Assembly: GCA_934309475.1 (NCBI GenBank)
Contig: CAKRDK010000004.1
Span: 62,001-126,000, forward strand
Length of the DNA: 64,000 bases
Reading direction: 5' to 3'
Source of the DNA: an uncultured Roseburia sp.
Lineage (GTDB): Bacteria; Bacillota; Clostridia; Lachnospirales; Lachnospiraceae
The notes under the pieces were generated by a model, which searched no databases, was not told the origin of the DNA, and worked only from the letters and a program-made list of their open reading frames with translations. Below, in pieces: positions 1-7,826 of the stretch (its first letter is position 1; the number at the start of each line of letters is the position of its first letter). The translations under genes were made by a program, and so were the position numbers.

Positions 1-44
1 ATAAAACCTCTGACAACCCTGTTTAGTATTTTTCCTCGCTTCAT
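1..44 (-). CDS. Partial CDS at left edge, N-terminus only
   Basis: Only the first 14 codons are inside the window; they begin MKRGKILNRVVRG and run off the left edge. The ATG (complement of 42-44) follows a strong GGGAGG ribosome site with 6-nt spacing, and the cheW stop lies just upstream, so this is the next gene of the chemotaxis operon. The short basic start followed by hydrophobic residues would fit a membrane protein such as a chemoreceptor, but that is a guess from context. Confidence 0.6.
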   Translation of the reverse strand, partial: MKRGKILNRVVRGF

Positions 45-63
45 GTTCTTCCTCCCTGAATGT

Positions 64-582
64 CTATTCTTCCGATTCTTCTGCTGCTAACTGTTCAAGT
101 CCTGCAAGCTCTGCTGTTCCGATTAATTTCTCCGGATCAAGCAAAAGTTTTACGGAATCCCCCGTTTTTCCAAGACCATATACATATTTGTTTTTCCCGA
201 CATTTGACGATAACGATGGTGGTGGTTCAATATCTTTTTCATCGATATTAACTACATCCGCAATTGTTTCTACAATCAATCCCACAATCGTTCCATTCAC
301 GTTGATGATAATAATGCAGGTTCTGTCATTGTATTCAATCGGTTCCTGTTTAAAACGGAGTCTGACATCAATGACCGGAATGATTTTACCTCTTAAATTA
401 ATCAGCCCTTTCATATAGTCCTCTACTTCAGGCACCGCAGTAATGGGCTGAATCTGAATAATCTCATTTACATACCGAAGCTCAAGACCATAAAATTCCT
501 CCCCGGAGCGGAAAATCATATATTTTCCTTTCTGGGTATCTTCCTCTAAGTCTTCTTCGTTCTCCAAAAAAGCATCTGCCAT
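64..582 (-). CDS. cheW: Chemotaxis coupling protein CheW
   Basis: This 172-aa cytoplasmic adaptor links chemoreceptors to the CheA kinase. After an acidic N-terminal tail of about 17 residues, one CheW/SH3-like domain fills roughly residues 18-160. It opens with the typical strand reading YMIFRSGEEFYGLEL and contains GLINLRGKIIPVIDVRLRF, the conserved core of the family. The ATG has a GGAG ribosome site at 8-nt spacing. It lies 18 nt downstream of cheA and is co-oriented with the whole cluster, so the two are almost certainly co-transcribed. The length is normal for CheW plus short tails, and no receiver domain is attached (so it is not CheV). Confidence 0.95.
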   Translation of the reverse strand: MADAFLENEEDLEEDTQKGKYMIFRSGEEFYGLELRYVNEIIQIQPITAVPEVEDYMKGLINLRGKIIPVIDVRLRFKQEPIEYNDRTCIIIINVNGTIVGLIVETIADVVNIDEKDIEPPPSLSSNVGKNKYVYGLGKTGDSVKLLLDPEKLIGTAELAGLEQLAAEESEE

Positions 583-600
583 CTCATTCTCTCCTTTCCC

Positions 601-2721
601 TTATACTAGTCCGCCAACATCTAATATCAATGCTATGCTGCCGTCGCCAAGCTGTGTACAACCTGACAATCCTTCTACTTTTTTCACATAAGAAGGGATT
701 GGTTTTACCACAATCTCCTGCCCGCCGACAAGATGGTCTACGAAGAGACATACTTTCTTATGTTCATGCTCTGCGACAATCATAATACCGTCGCTGACAT
801 TTTGTTTTGCCCCTTTGATGTGATACTTGTCACTCAAACGTACCACCGGAAAATAATCTCCACGTACTTCCACGTATTCGTCTCCGTCCGGCTCATGAAT
901 CATATTAGATTCCCGCACATTGACAAATTCTTTGATAGAGCTTGTCTCAACCACAAATGTAGTATCTCCAACTTCCATCACAATACCATCGATAATGGCA
1001 AGCGTCAGCGGAATGATTAAAGACATCGTCGAGCCTTTTCCCTCTTCGCTGTCAATTTCAAGCTGCCCGCCGACTTCCTGAATATTTTTGACAACGACAT
1101 CCATACCAACGCCTCGTCCGGAAACTTCCGTTACCTTCTCGTTTGTGGAGAATCCCGGATAGGTGATAAACTGGTAAATTTCTTTTTTCGTATAGTCTTC
1201 TTCCGTCTTATCCGCCGGAACAATTCCGTTCTTCTTTGCCTTGTCAAACAGCTTGGTCGGATTCATGCCCGCGCCGTCATCTTTTACAATCAGAAGCACT
1301 TTTCCGCTCTCATTTTTTGCCTCTAAGGTAATCACACCTTTTTCCGGTTTACCGGCGGCAATTCGCTCTTCTTTTTCCTCAATACCATGGTCGACCGAGT
1401 TACGAATCATGTGCATAAGCGGGTCGGAAATATGTTCGATAATACTTTTATCTACTTCTGTATTCTCGCCAATCATGACAAAATCAACATCTTTTCCCAC
1501 TTTTCTTGACGTATCAAACACGATTCGTCTCATCTTCTGAAACGTATTCGTCAACGGCATCATTCGCATGGACATAATGACATCCTGCAGCTCCGACGTA
1601 AACTTCATCAACTGGGCTGCCGCCTTATTAAAATTATTCAAAGAAAGTCCCGGCACCTTCAAATCCGGGTTCTGCAATACAACGGACTCCGCAATAACTA
1701 TCTCGCCGATTAAGTCCATCAGCGCATCCACCTTCGAAATATTTACACTGATAAAACTCTGTGCCGGTGCTTTTTCTTTTGCCTTCGCTAACTGTTTTGG
1801 TTTGCCCGGCTTCTTATTCTCAATGACATAGTCACCCGGCTTCGGTGCTGCCTTCTGTTTTGCCTTCGCCTCAATGGTCTCAACATCCGAATCAAGGTCA
1901 ATCTCTTTTCCCTCTGCCACATCCGCCGGAACATCAAAGCCATTTGCAAATTCCTGACTGCTGCACGCATTGATTTCAATCCGTTCCACACCGGAACCGT
2001 CTAACAGCTTCTGAATCTCTTCCGCTTCTTTTTTGGATTTCAAAAGAATCTTAAATCCATGCTCTAAAATAACTTCTGCCGACTCCTCATTCGTCAGAAT
2101 ATCGTCCGGCTGGTAAAATAATTCCTCCGCCGTCTCCTTCAATGCATGCACTGCTGTGTAGCATCGGATATTACACATTTCCGTATCGTTCCGGAAATAC
2201 ATAATAATTTTATAATAATTACTCTCCTCGCTCGCCACCGGTCCTACATAGAACTGGTTCGGCTTCTCCTGTTTGTTCTCAGGCGGTAATGCATCTCCCG
2301 AACTTGTAATCTCATTTTTTATCTTTTTCAGAAACTGATCTATTTCTTCGATTAGCTCTGACGCATCCCCATCCGGTTCATCCCCATCACGAATCTTGTC
2401 AAATTCCCCCGAAATAAAATCAGAGACTGCCAAAATATGGTCAACAAGTTCCATGTGTGGTACATTATCCGGTTTTGATTCTCTTATGTAATAAAATACA
2501 TCCTCTAACTTGTGTGACAGCTTCATGATGTCATCAAACATCATGACGCCGGAAGAACCCTTGATTGTATGCATGACACGGAAAAATTCATTGATATCCG
2601 CCTCATCAAACGAATCTGCATCTTTTTTATCCAGCGTTGTATTTTCAAGCTGCTCTAATAGCTGTGTATTCTCATAGAGGTACATGTCCCGCATGCCATC
2701 TGTTGCCATTTCCTCGCTCAT
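601..2721 (-). CDS. cheA: Chemotaxis sensor histidine kinase CheA
   Basis: This 706-aa kinase autophosphorylates in response to receptor state and passes phosphate to CheY and CheB. P1 (HPt) holds the motif MHTIKGSSG with phospho-acceptor His51. A P2-like ferredoxin-fold segment follows at about 155-250 (YKIIMYFRNDTEMCN). The P3 dimerisation helices lie near 325-385, P4 ATPase at about 385-565 with N box (HMIRNSVDHGIE), G1 (DDGAGM) and G2 (GRGVGMDVV), and the P5 CheW-like domain at about 570-706. All catalytic motifs are intact. The ATG has an AAAGGAG site. The gene sits between cheY and cheW, 18 nt from the latter. Confidence 0.97.
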   Translation of the reverse strand: MSEEMATDGMRDMYLYENTQLLEQLENTTLDKKDADSFDEADINEFFRVMHTIKGSSGVMMFDDIMKLSHKLEDVFYYIRESKPDNVPHMELVDHILAVSDFISGEFDKIRDGDEPDGDASELIEEIDQFLKKIKNEITSSGDALPPENKQEKPNQFYVGPVASEESNYYKIIMYFRNDTEMCNIRCYTAVHALKETAEELFYQPDDILTNEESAEVILEHGFKILLKSKKEAEEIQKLLDGSGVERIEINACSSQEFANGFDVPADVAEGKEIDLDSDVETIEAKAKQKAAPKPGDYVIENKKPGKPKQLAKAKEKAPAQSFISVNISKVDALMDLIGEIVIAESVVLQNPDLKVPGLSLNNFNKAAAQLMKFTSELQDVIMSMRMMPLTNTFQKMRRIVFDTSRKVGKDVDFVMIGENTEVDKSIIEHISDPLMHMIRNSVDHGIEEKEERIAAGKPEKGVITLEAKNESGKVLLIVKDDGAGMNPTKLFDKAKKNGIVPADKTEEDYTKKEIYQFITYPGFSTNEKVTEVSGRGVGMDVVVKNIQEVGGQLEIDSEEGKGSTMSLIIPLTLAIIDGIVMEVGDTTFVVETSSIKEFVNVRESNMIHEPDGDEYVEVRGDYFPVVRLSDKYHIKGAKQNVSDGIMIVAEHEHKKVCLFVDHLVGGQEIVVKPIPSYVKKVEGLSGCTQLGDGSIALILDVGGLV

Positions 2722-2770
2722 GTTTTGTCTCCTTTCCTTCTAGTTGTCTCCTATGTTCGTATTTATGACA

Positions 2771-3163
2771 TCAGATTAATTCAAGCTTTTCTAATACACT
2801 TTCTAACTTCTTTAAATCAATCGGTTTCGCACAATACGCTGTACATTCCATCTCAAATGCTTTTTTTACATTTGCCCCCTCGTTCAATGCAGTCATCATG
2901 ATTACCTTGACGCGCTCCTCCTCAGATATTCCCTTCTGTCTTTCGATTTCGCGGATTGTCTTTAACACCTGATATCCATCCATCACCGGCATCATGACAT
3001 CTAAACAGATTAAATCATAGGGTTCCTCCGCCTCTGCTGCCATCATATATGCCTCCACTGCTTCGGAACCATCGACCGTTCCGTCACATTCACCGTATTT
3101 TTTCATGTAATTCATCATGAATTTCCGGCTTGCAAAGTCATCCTCTACCACTAAAATCTTCAT
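2771..3163 (-). CDS. cheY: CheY-like single-domain response regulator
   Basis: This 130-aa stand-alone receiver starts MKILVVEDDFASRKF. The acidic pair ED is at residues 7-8, the phospho-acceptor Asp lies in LICLDVMMPVMDGY at about residue 55, a Thr sits in VIMMTALNEGA, and the conserved Lys is in AYCAKPID. No output domain is attached, so it probably binds a partner such as the flagellar switch. The location between cheB and cheA supports the CheY role. An AAGGAG-type ribosome site precedes the ATG, and a promoter-like TTGCAA-N17-TATAGA lies about 50-80 nt upstream, so it may also be transcribed separately from cheB. Other single-domain regulators look alike, hence slightly lower confidence in the symbol. 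Confidence 0.88.
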   Translation of the reverse strand: MKILVVEDDFASRKFMMNYMKKYGECDGTVDGSEAVEAYMMAAEAEEPYDLICLDVMMPVMDGYQVLKTIREIERQKGISEEERVKVIMMTALNEGANVKKAFEMECTAYCAKPIDLKKLESVLEKLELI

Positions 3164-3212
3164 ACTCCTTGCTCCTTTCTAAAACTCCCTAATATTCATT
3201 ATACTGTTTTCT

Positions 3213-3241
3213 TCTATACATTGTTCGGAAAATTCTTGCAA
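3213..3241 (-). promoter_or_regulatory. Candidate internal promoter upstream of cheY
   Basis: On the minus strand TTGCAA (3236-3241) and TATAGA (3213-3218) are separated by exactly 17 nt, in the 93-nt gap between cheB and cheY. This is the only sizeable gap inside the chemotaxis run, which supports a secondary promoter. Inferred from sequence only. Confidence 0.45.
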
Positions 3242-3256
3242 TTTATGGCTTTTTTC

Positions 3257-4285
3257 TCACATTTTACTTAAAATTGCATAAGTTTTTTGCGCAATTTGTA
3301 TCAAATCTGACTGCACTTCCACCGCTCCAATGTCGTATGCCACCTTTGGCATTCCGTAGACAACACTTGATGCCTCATTCTGCCCAATCGTTCTCGCACC
3401 GGCTTTGCGCATCGCAAGCAGCCCGTCCGCGCCATCTTTTCCCATGCCGGTTAAGATAATTCCTATCGCACGGTTTCCCGCCGTCTTCGCAACCGACTCA
3501 AACAAAACATCCACCGACGGACAGTGCCCGCTGACTCTAGGTCCCTGCTTACATTCCACCTGATAGGCTCCATTGACTTTCACCAGCCGCATATGCGCAT
3601 CCCCCGGCGCAATCAGAACCTGTCCCGGCAGCACGCGGTCTCCTGTCTGCGCTTCCTTGACCGCCACCTGGCACTGGCTGTTGAGTCTGTCTGCATACAT
3701 TTTGGTAAAACCGGGCGGCATGTGTTGAACTACAACTGTACCTGGAATATCTTTTCTAAAATTCTTGATTACATCGAAAATCGCTTCCGTTCCCCCGGTT
3801 GACGCTCCGATTGCCACAATCAGATCCTGACTTTTCACATTTTCCTCCGTCACGACAGTCGCCTTTGTGTTCTGGAATTTCCGGTCGGACACACGCACCG
3901 TCGAAGCAATTTTTATCTTTGTCCCGAGTTCTTTCCGAAGGAATGCCACAAGCTGTTCCATCGTCATGCCGGACGGCTTTCCAACAAAATCGACCGCTCC
4001 CGCTTTCAGGGCGTCGAATACTTTATCGTTTAACGCACTGACTACGACCGTAGGGATTGGATACTGCGGCATTAATTTCCGCAAGAATTCAAGCCCGCTC
4101 ATCCGCGGCAGTTCTAAGTCAAGCGTCATCACATCCGGCCTGTACTTTAAAATGGCATCCCGCGCCTGATACGGATCCGATGCTGTCGCAACGACATCTA
4201 ACGCACTGTCCGTTGAGAGGCTTTTTACGATTAAATCCCGGAAGATCATGGAATCATCGACTACAAGCACTCGTATTTTCCGCAT
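3257..4285 (-). CDS. cheB: Chemotaxis glutamate methylesterase/deamidase CheB
   Basis: This 342-aa enzyme removes methyl groups from chemoreceptors after phosphorylation by CheA. Receiver domain at about 1-120 (start MRKIRVLVVDDSMIF, phospho-Asp in VMTLDLELPRMSG, Lys in FVGKPSG). The methylesterase domain at about 150-340 carries the catalytic triad contexts Ser in GASTGGTEA, His in QHMPPGFTK and Asp in GMGKDGADG. I chose the ATG at 4285 over an in-frame upstream ATG at 4324. The internal one has an AGAGGAAA site at good spacing and gives the family-typical N-terminus, while the upstream one would overlap cheR and has no ribosome site. It follows cheR by 20 nt. Confidence 0.95.
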   Translation of the reverse strand: MRKIRVLVVDDSMIFRDLIVKSLSTDSALDVVATASDPYQARDAILKYRPDVMTLDLELPRMSGLEFLRKLMPQYPIPTVVVSALNDKVFDALKAGAVDFVGKPSGMTMEQLVAFLRKELGTKIKIASTVRVSDRKFQNTKATVVTEENVKSQDLIVAIGASTGGTEAIFDVIKNFRKDIPGTVVVQHMPPGFTKMYADRLNSQCQVAVKEAQTGDRVLPGQVLIAPGDAHMRLVKVNGAYQVECKQGPRVSGHCPSVDVLFESVAKTAGNRAIGIILTGMGKDGADGLLAMRKAGARTIGQNEASSVVYGMPKVAYDIGAVEVQSDLIQIAQKTYAILSKM

Positions 4286-4305
4286 ATCTGTTTCCTCTTT
4301 TCTTC

Positions 4306-5130
4306 CTAATCTCTCCCACCGCATCCTGCTGCCTTGCGATAGATGGAGTTCCCGATATATTCGAACTTACATTCCTTCTTTGGAATACTCTCCGTGATTC
4401 CGATAATCAGGTAACCTCCCGGCTCTAACACATCGTAAATGCGGTCTAGCAGTTCCCGTTTCGTTGCATCATCGAAATAAATCATGACGTTGCGCAAAAA
4501 GACGACATGAAGCCTGTGTCGGAACGGCAGTGCACTCATCAGGTTAAACTGGCGGAACATCACCTTTTTTCTGATTTCCGGCTTCACCTGATAGGTCGTC
4601 TCATCCACCTTTTTAAAATTCGACCGAAGCCACCGCTCCGGAATCCGGCTAAGCTGGTCTCGGCTGTATACACCATGCAATGCTGCCTCTAACACTTTTC
4701 GCGAGATATCCGTGGCAAGGATATCGGTATCCCATTTCTCGTATTCGAGTCCGAAAAAGTCCTTTAACACCATCGCAATCGTATACGGTTCTTCCCCCGA
4801 TGACGATGCCGCACACCAGATTCGCAACACCTTTGTCCCATTTTCATTTTCTTTTAATTCCGGTAAAATCGTGCTGCGAAAATAATCAAAATGCTCCGGC
4901 TCCCGCAAAAAATATGTATGATTTGTCGTCAGCATGTCGATGATGTTCTGCGCTTCCCTTCCGGTCGCATCTTTTTCCATGTCATCCATGTACGCATCAT
5001 AGGTATGATAGCCCTTTGACGCAATGTAATGATCCATCCTGCCCTCTATGATGACTTTCTTTTTCCTCATGTCCATGCCATATCGGTCTGCCATGTAGTG
5101 GACAATCCTGTCAAATTCCTTCTCCGTCAT
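4306..5130 (-). CDS. cheR: Chemotaxis glutamate O-methyltransferase CheR
   Basis: This 274-aa SAM-dependent enzyme methylates receptor glutamates and opposes CheB. The N-terminal helical domain (about 1-75) precedes a Rossmann methyltransferase with the SAM-binding stretch IWCAASSSGEEPYTIA. The later motif VVFLRNVMIYFDD is typical of CheR. The C-terminus holds GGYLIIGITESIP. The start is the ATG at 5130, served by GGAG with 6-nt spacing; an in-frame TTG 12 nt further upstream is itself part of that ribosome site. Only 15 nt separate it from the HD-GYP gene upstream, so they form one transcript with cheB. Confidence 0.95.
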   Translation of the reverse strand: MTEKEFDRIVHYMADRYGMDMRKKKVIIEGRMDHYIASKGYHTYDAYMDDMEKDATGREAQNIIDMLTTNHTYFLREPEHFDYFRSTILPELKENENGTKVLRIWCAASSSGEEPYTIAMVLKDFFGLEYEKWDTDILATDISRKVLEAALHGVYSRDQLSRIPERWLRSNFKKVDETTYQVKPEIRKKVMFRQFNLMSALPFRHRLHVVFLRNVMIYFDDATKRELLDRIYDVLEPGGYLIIGITESIPKKECKFEYIGNSIYRKAAGCGGRD

Positions 5131-5145
5131 ATTGTTCTCCAACTC

Positions 5146-6216
5146 TTATATCTTCAACTGATTCTGTATTTTGAAAAAAACATCCAGCACATCCGGGCTG
5201 TACCATGTCCCACGCTTTTGTGCCATGTCTTCAAGTGCCGCCTTCCGGTCTCTTGCCTCCCGGTAACTGTGATCGCGAAGGATAGCATCAAACGAATCCA
5301 CAATGCGGATAATCTGTGCCGCCAGTGGAATCTCATCTCCTTTTAAGCCATCCGGGTAGCCCGTGCCATCCCAGTTCTCATGATGCCAGCGGATTGATTC
5401 CGCAATGATTTCGATGTAACCGTTATCCTCAAACTCATCATAAATCTCCTTAAGCATGCGATAGCCTTCCGTCGTATGTGTCTGTACCAGCTTCTTTTCT
5501 TCCGGTGTCAAAGCTCCCGGCTTTGCAAAAATCTCCCGCGGGATTCCAAGCTTCCCAATATCATGCGTTGCCCCCGCAATTTCGACGCCTTCTACGAATT
5601 TTTCCGAAATTTTATTTTCGTATTTTTCCGAAAAATTGAGTGCCTGCGCCAGCAGTCTTCCATTCCGCGCCACCATCTCCTGATGTCCTCTTGCCGCCGA
5701 GGGGTCCTCCTCTGCCAGTCTTGCCACCACGCGAAGCAGCCTTTTTTGTTCCTCCTCGAATCGCCTTGTCTGCTCACTGACGATACGGTTTAACATTTTA
5801 TTATTTTTCTCCAGCTTTTCCTGTAAAGCATGGATTTTCATGTGCGTATTGATGGTAAGCTCCACATCCACATAATCAAATGGTTTGCTGATAAAACCTA
5901 CCCCGCCCATCTCATACGCTTTGCGCATATCTTCTTTCTCATTCGCCGCCGAGATAAAGATGACCGGTATATTTCTTGTCGCCGGATTTTCCTTTAAAAT
6001 CTCACAGAACTGATACCCGTCCACCTCTGGCATAATAATGTCTAGTAACACCATCTGCGGCACATTATTTTCAAATGTCTCGATTGCCTCATTTACGCTT
6101 GTAGCTGTAATTGTGTGGTAACCGATTGCCTCGACAAGTTCCTTTAACATCTCAACATTGAGTTCCACATCATCCACAATCAAAATCGTTGGTTCTTTTC
6201 CATTTATAAATTCCAT
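5146..6216 (-). CDS. Response regulator with HD-GYP phosphodiesterase domain
   Basis: This 356-aa RpfG-type protein is likely a c-di-GMP phosphodiesterase switched by phosphorylation. Receiver at about 1-125 (VDDVELNVEML; phospho-Asp in MVLLDIIMPEVDG; Lys in FISKPFDYVD). A coiled-coil linker follows at about 125-165. The HD-GYP domain at about 170-350 has the metal-binding HD in ATHDIGKLGIP, paired His in RWHHENWDGTGYPDG, and the downstream Asp of IIRIVDSFDAI. The start ATG has a GGGGA site. It lies between the histidine kinase (22 nt upstream) and cheR (15 nt downstream), which suggests that the kinase phosphorylates it and that c-di-GMP turnover is tied to chemotaxis. Activity is inferred from motifs. 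Confidence 0.92.
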   Translation of the reverse strand: MEFINGKEPTILIVDDVELNVEMLKELVEAIGYHTITATSVNEAIETFENNVPQMVLLDIIMPEVDGYQFCEILKENPATRNIPVIFISAANEKEDMRKAYEMGGVGFISKPFDYVDVELTINTHMKIHALQEKLEKNNKMLNRIVSEQTRRFEEEQKRLLRVVARLAEEDPSAARGHQEMVARNGRLLAQALNFSEKYENKISEKFVEGVEIAGATHDIGKLGIPREIFAKPGALTPEEKKLVQTHTTEGYRMLKEIYDEFEDNGYIEIIAESIRWHHENWDGTGYPDGLKGDEIPLAAQIIRIVDSFDAILRDHSYREARDRKAALEDMAQKRGTWYSPDVLDVFFKIQNQLKI

Positions 6217-6238
6217 TCCATCCCCACTCTTTCAGCTT

Positions 6239-7708
6239 CTACTTCTGTTCCGTCAGCATCCGCTCAAATTCCTTTTGTAACGAGGTACTTTTCTCATAAT
6301 CTTCGCGCCGGATTGCCATAAGCATTTTAAAAATCTGTCCTTTTACTTCTTTTGGTGCCTGCTCGCACAGTTTTTTGATAGTCTCTGCGAACTGCTCTGC
6401 CTTCGCCCAGTTGTTCATCTCAATGCAGAGGGAGAGTTTTTCGAGATTCGTCCCCACTTCCCGCACATTTTCGGTACTCTGGAATCTGAACGCTTCCTCA
6501 ATTCCAAATTCCTCCTGATAACGCTTCATATGGTCCTTTAACTGCTGCACAATCTCAGATCGTTCCTTCGCTTCGTCCTTTTTCTCTCTTTCTTTTAAGA
6601 GTGCGCTCTCGCCTTCCGGTATCTTCAGCTTAATGTAAAACTGGAATGTGGAGCCTTTTCCTTTTTCACTCTCCAATTCAATTTGTCCGTGCATCAGCTC
6701 CACCAACTGACGGCTCACATAGAGTCCCAGACCGGTTCCGCCGTACTGTCTTGTAATTGTTCCATCGACCTGCGAAAAACTCTTAAACATCCGCTCCTTT
6801 TCTTCTAAGGTGACGCCAATCCCTGTATCAATTACAAAAATAGTTAATTCAACCTGATTGCCCGTAACCATCGTATTATAAACTTCCACCCTGACGTAGC
6901 CTGCCATCGTAAATTTCACCGCATTCGAAATCAGATTGTTTAAAATCTGGGTAATGCGCAACGGATCACCAATCAGTTCCTTCGGCACATCTTCCGAGAC
7001 ATAGGACGATAGCTTGATGCCCTTTTCATTTGCGACCATCATACTCGTATCGAGTGCGTGGTTGATACATTCCCTGACGTCAAACAGCTCCTCGCTTATC
7101 ACAAATTTCCCCGCTTCTATCTTGGAAAAATCCAGCAGATTATTAATGATTTTCTGCATGTTCGTACAGCAGTCTAACACAATGTCCATGGTTCGTCTTT
7201 TCTCTGCGTCCGTTTCTTCCGCTTTTAAATTTTCGATATGTCCTTTTATTCCATTTACAGGTGTACGCAATTCGTGTGTGATATTTGCCATGAATTCATT
7301 TCTTGCACGCATGTTCTCTTTTGCCTGTGTCTCAATTTTTGCAAGTTTGTTTACTTCTTCCTCACGCTTTTGCAGATTAACAATCGACGCCAGGTATACA
7401 ATCCGGTCACCTTCTTTTTTACCCACGGCATACCGCACCTTGCCCGGAAAACAGGTCATATTACTCCGGTATACCGGAAGTCTGAGTTCTACACCATTTT
7501 TTTTGGTAATCAGCTTCTCTAGTTCCGTTCCCTCTTCCACAAATCCCGGAAGAATCTGCGTCAATGTACACCTCCCCGATTCATATCCGAGTTCTTTTTT
7601 CGCTGTTTCATTTAAAAAAATAACCAGCCCATCCTGCCGGAATATCAGCATAATTCCTAATGCATTTTCAAGCAGACACTGTATCTGTTCCACGTCTTTT
7701 TCGACCAT
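6239..7708 (-). CDS. Soluble PAS-type sensor histidine kinase
   Basis: This kinase of about 489 aa has no membrane segment or signal peptide, so it acts in the cytoplasm. A PAS-like sensor lies at about 10-110 (MLIFRQDGLVIFLN). The HisKA phospho-acceptor His is in FMANITHELRTPVNG at about residue 145. HATPase follows at about 250-370 with N box (LNNLISNAVKFT), G1 (VIDTGIGV) and G2 (GGTGLGLYVSRQL). A C-terminal helical tail of about 110 residues resembles the size of an HPt domain, but I see no HPt histidine signature. The start at 7708 has GAGGG at 8-nt spacing; an ATG at 7804 (AAGGGTG at 14 nt) and a longer frame overlapping the protease are less likely. First gene of the chemotaxis operon, probably signalling to the adjacent HD-GYP protein. 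Confidence 0.9.
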   Translation of the reverse strand: MVEKDVEQIQCLLENALGIMLIFRQDGLVIFLNETAKKELGYESGRCTLTQILPGFVEEGTELEKLITKKNGVELRLPVYRSNMTCFPGKVRYAVGKKEGDRIVYLASIVNLQKREEEVNKLAKIETQAKENMRARNEFMANITHELRTPVNGIKGHIENLKAEETDAEKRRTMDIVLDCCTNMQKIINNLLDFSKIEAGKFVISEELFDVRECINHALDTSMMVANEKGIKLSSYVSEDVPKELIGDPLRITQILNNLISNAVKFTMAGYVRVEVYNTMVTGNQVELTIFVIDTGIGVTLEEKERMFKSFSQVDGTITRQYGGTGLGLYVSRQLVELMHGQIELESEKGKGSTFQFYIKLKIPEGESALLKEREKKDEAKERSEIVQQLKDHMKRYQEEFGIEEAFRFQSTENVREVGTNLEKLSLCIEMNNWAKAEQFAETIKKLCEQAPKEVKGQIFKMLMAIRREDYEKSTSLQKEFERMLTEQK

Positions 7709-7826
7709 CTTTCTTTCCCTCACCACGTCCGCAGTTTTCACATTTTCCTTGTTATTTAACATATTAGCAGAAAAATGTGTGTTCGGTCGGTATATTACAG
7801 GCATTTTTGTTTTGTTTTCACCCTTT

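Noticed and set aside
2281..2760. Truncated or split CheA P1 domain
   Set aside because: The HPt helix with His51 and the following helices are intact and in frame; there is no sign of a frameshift.
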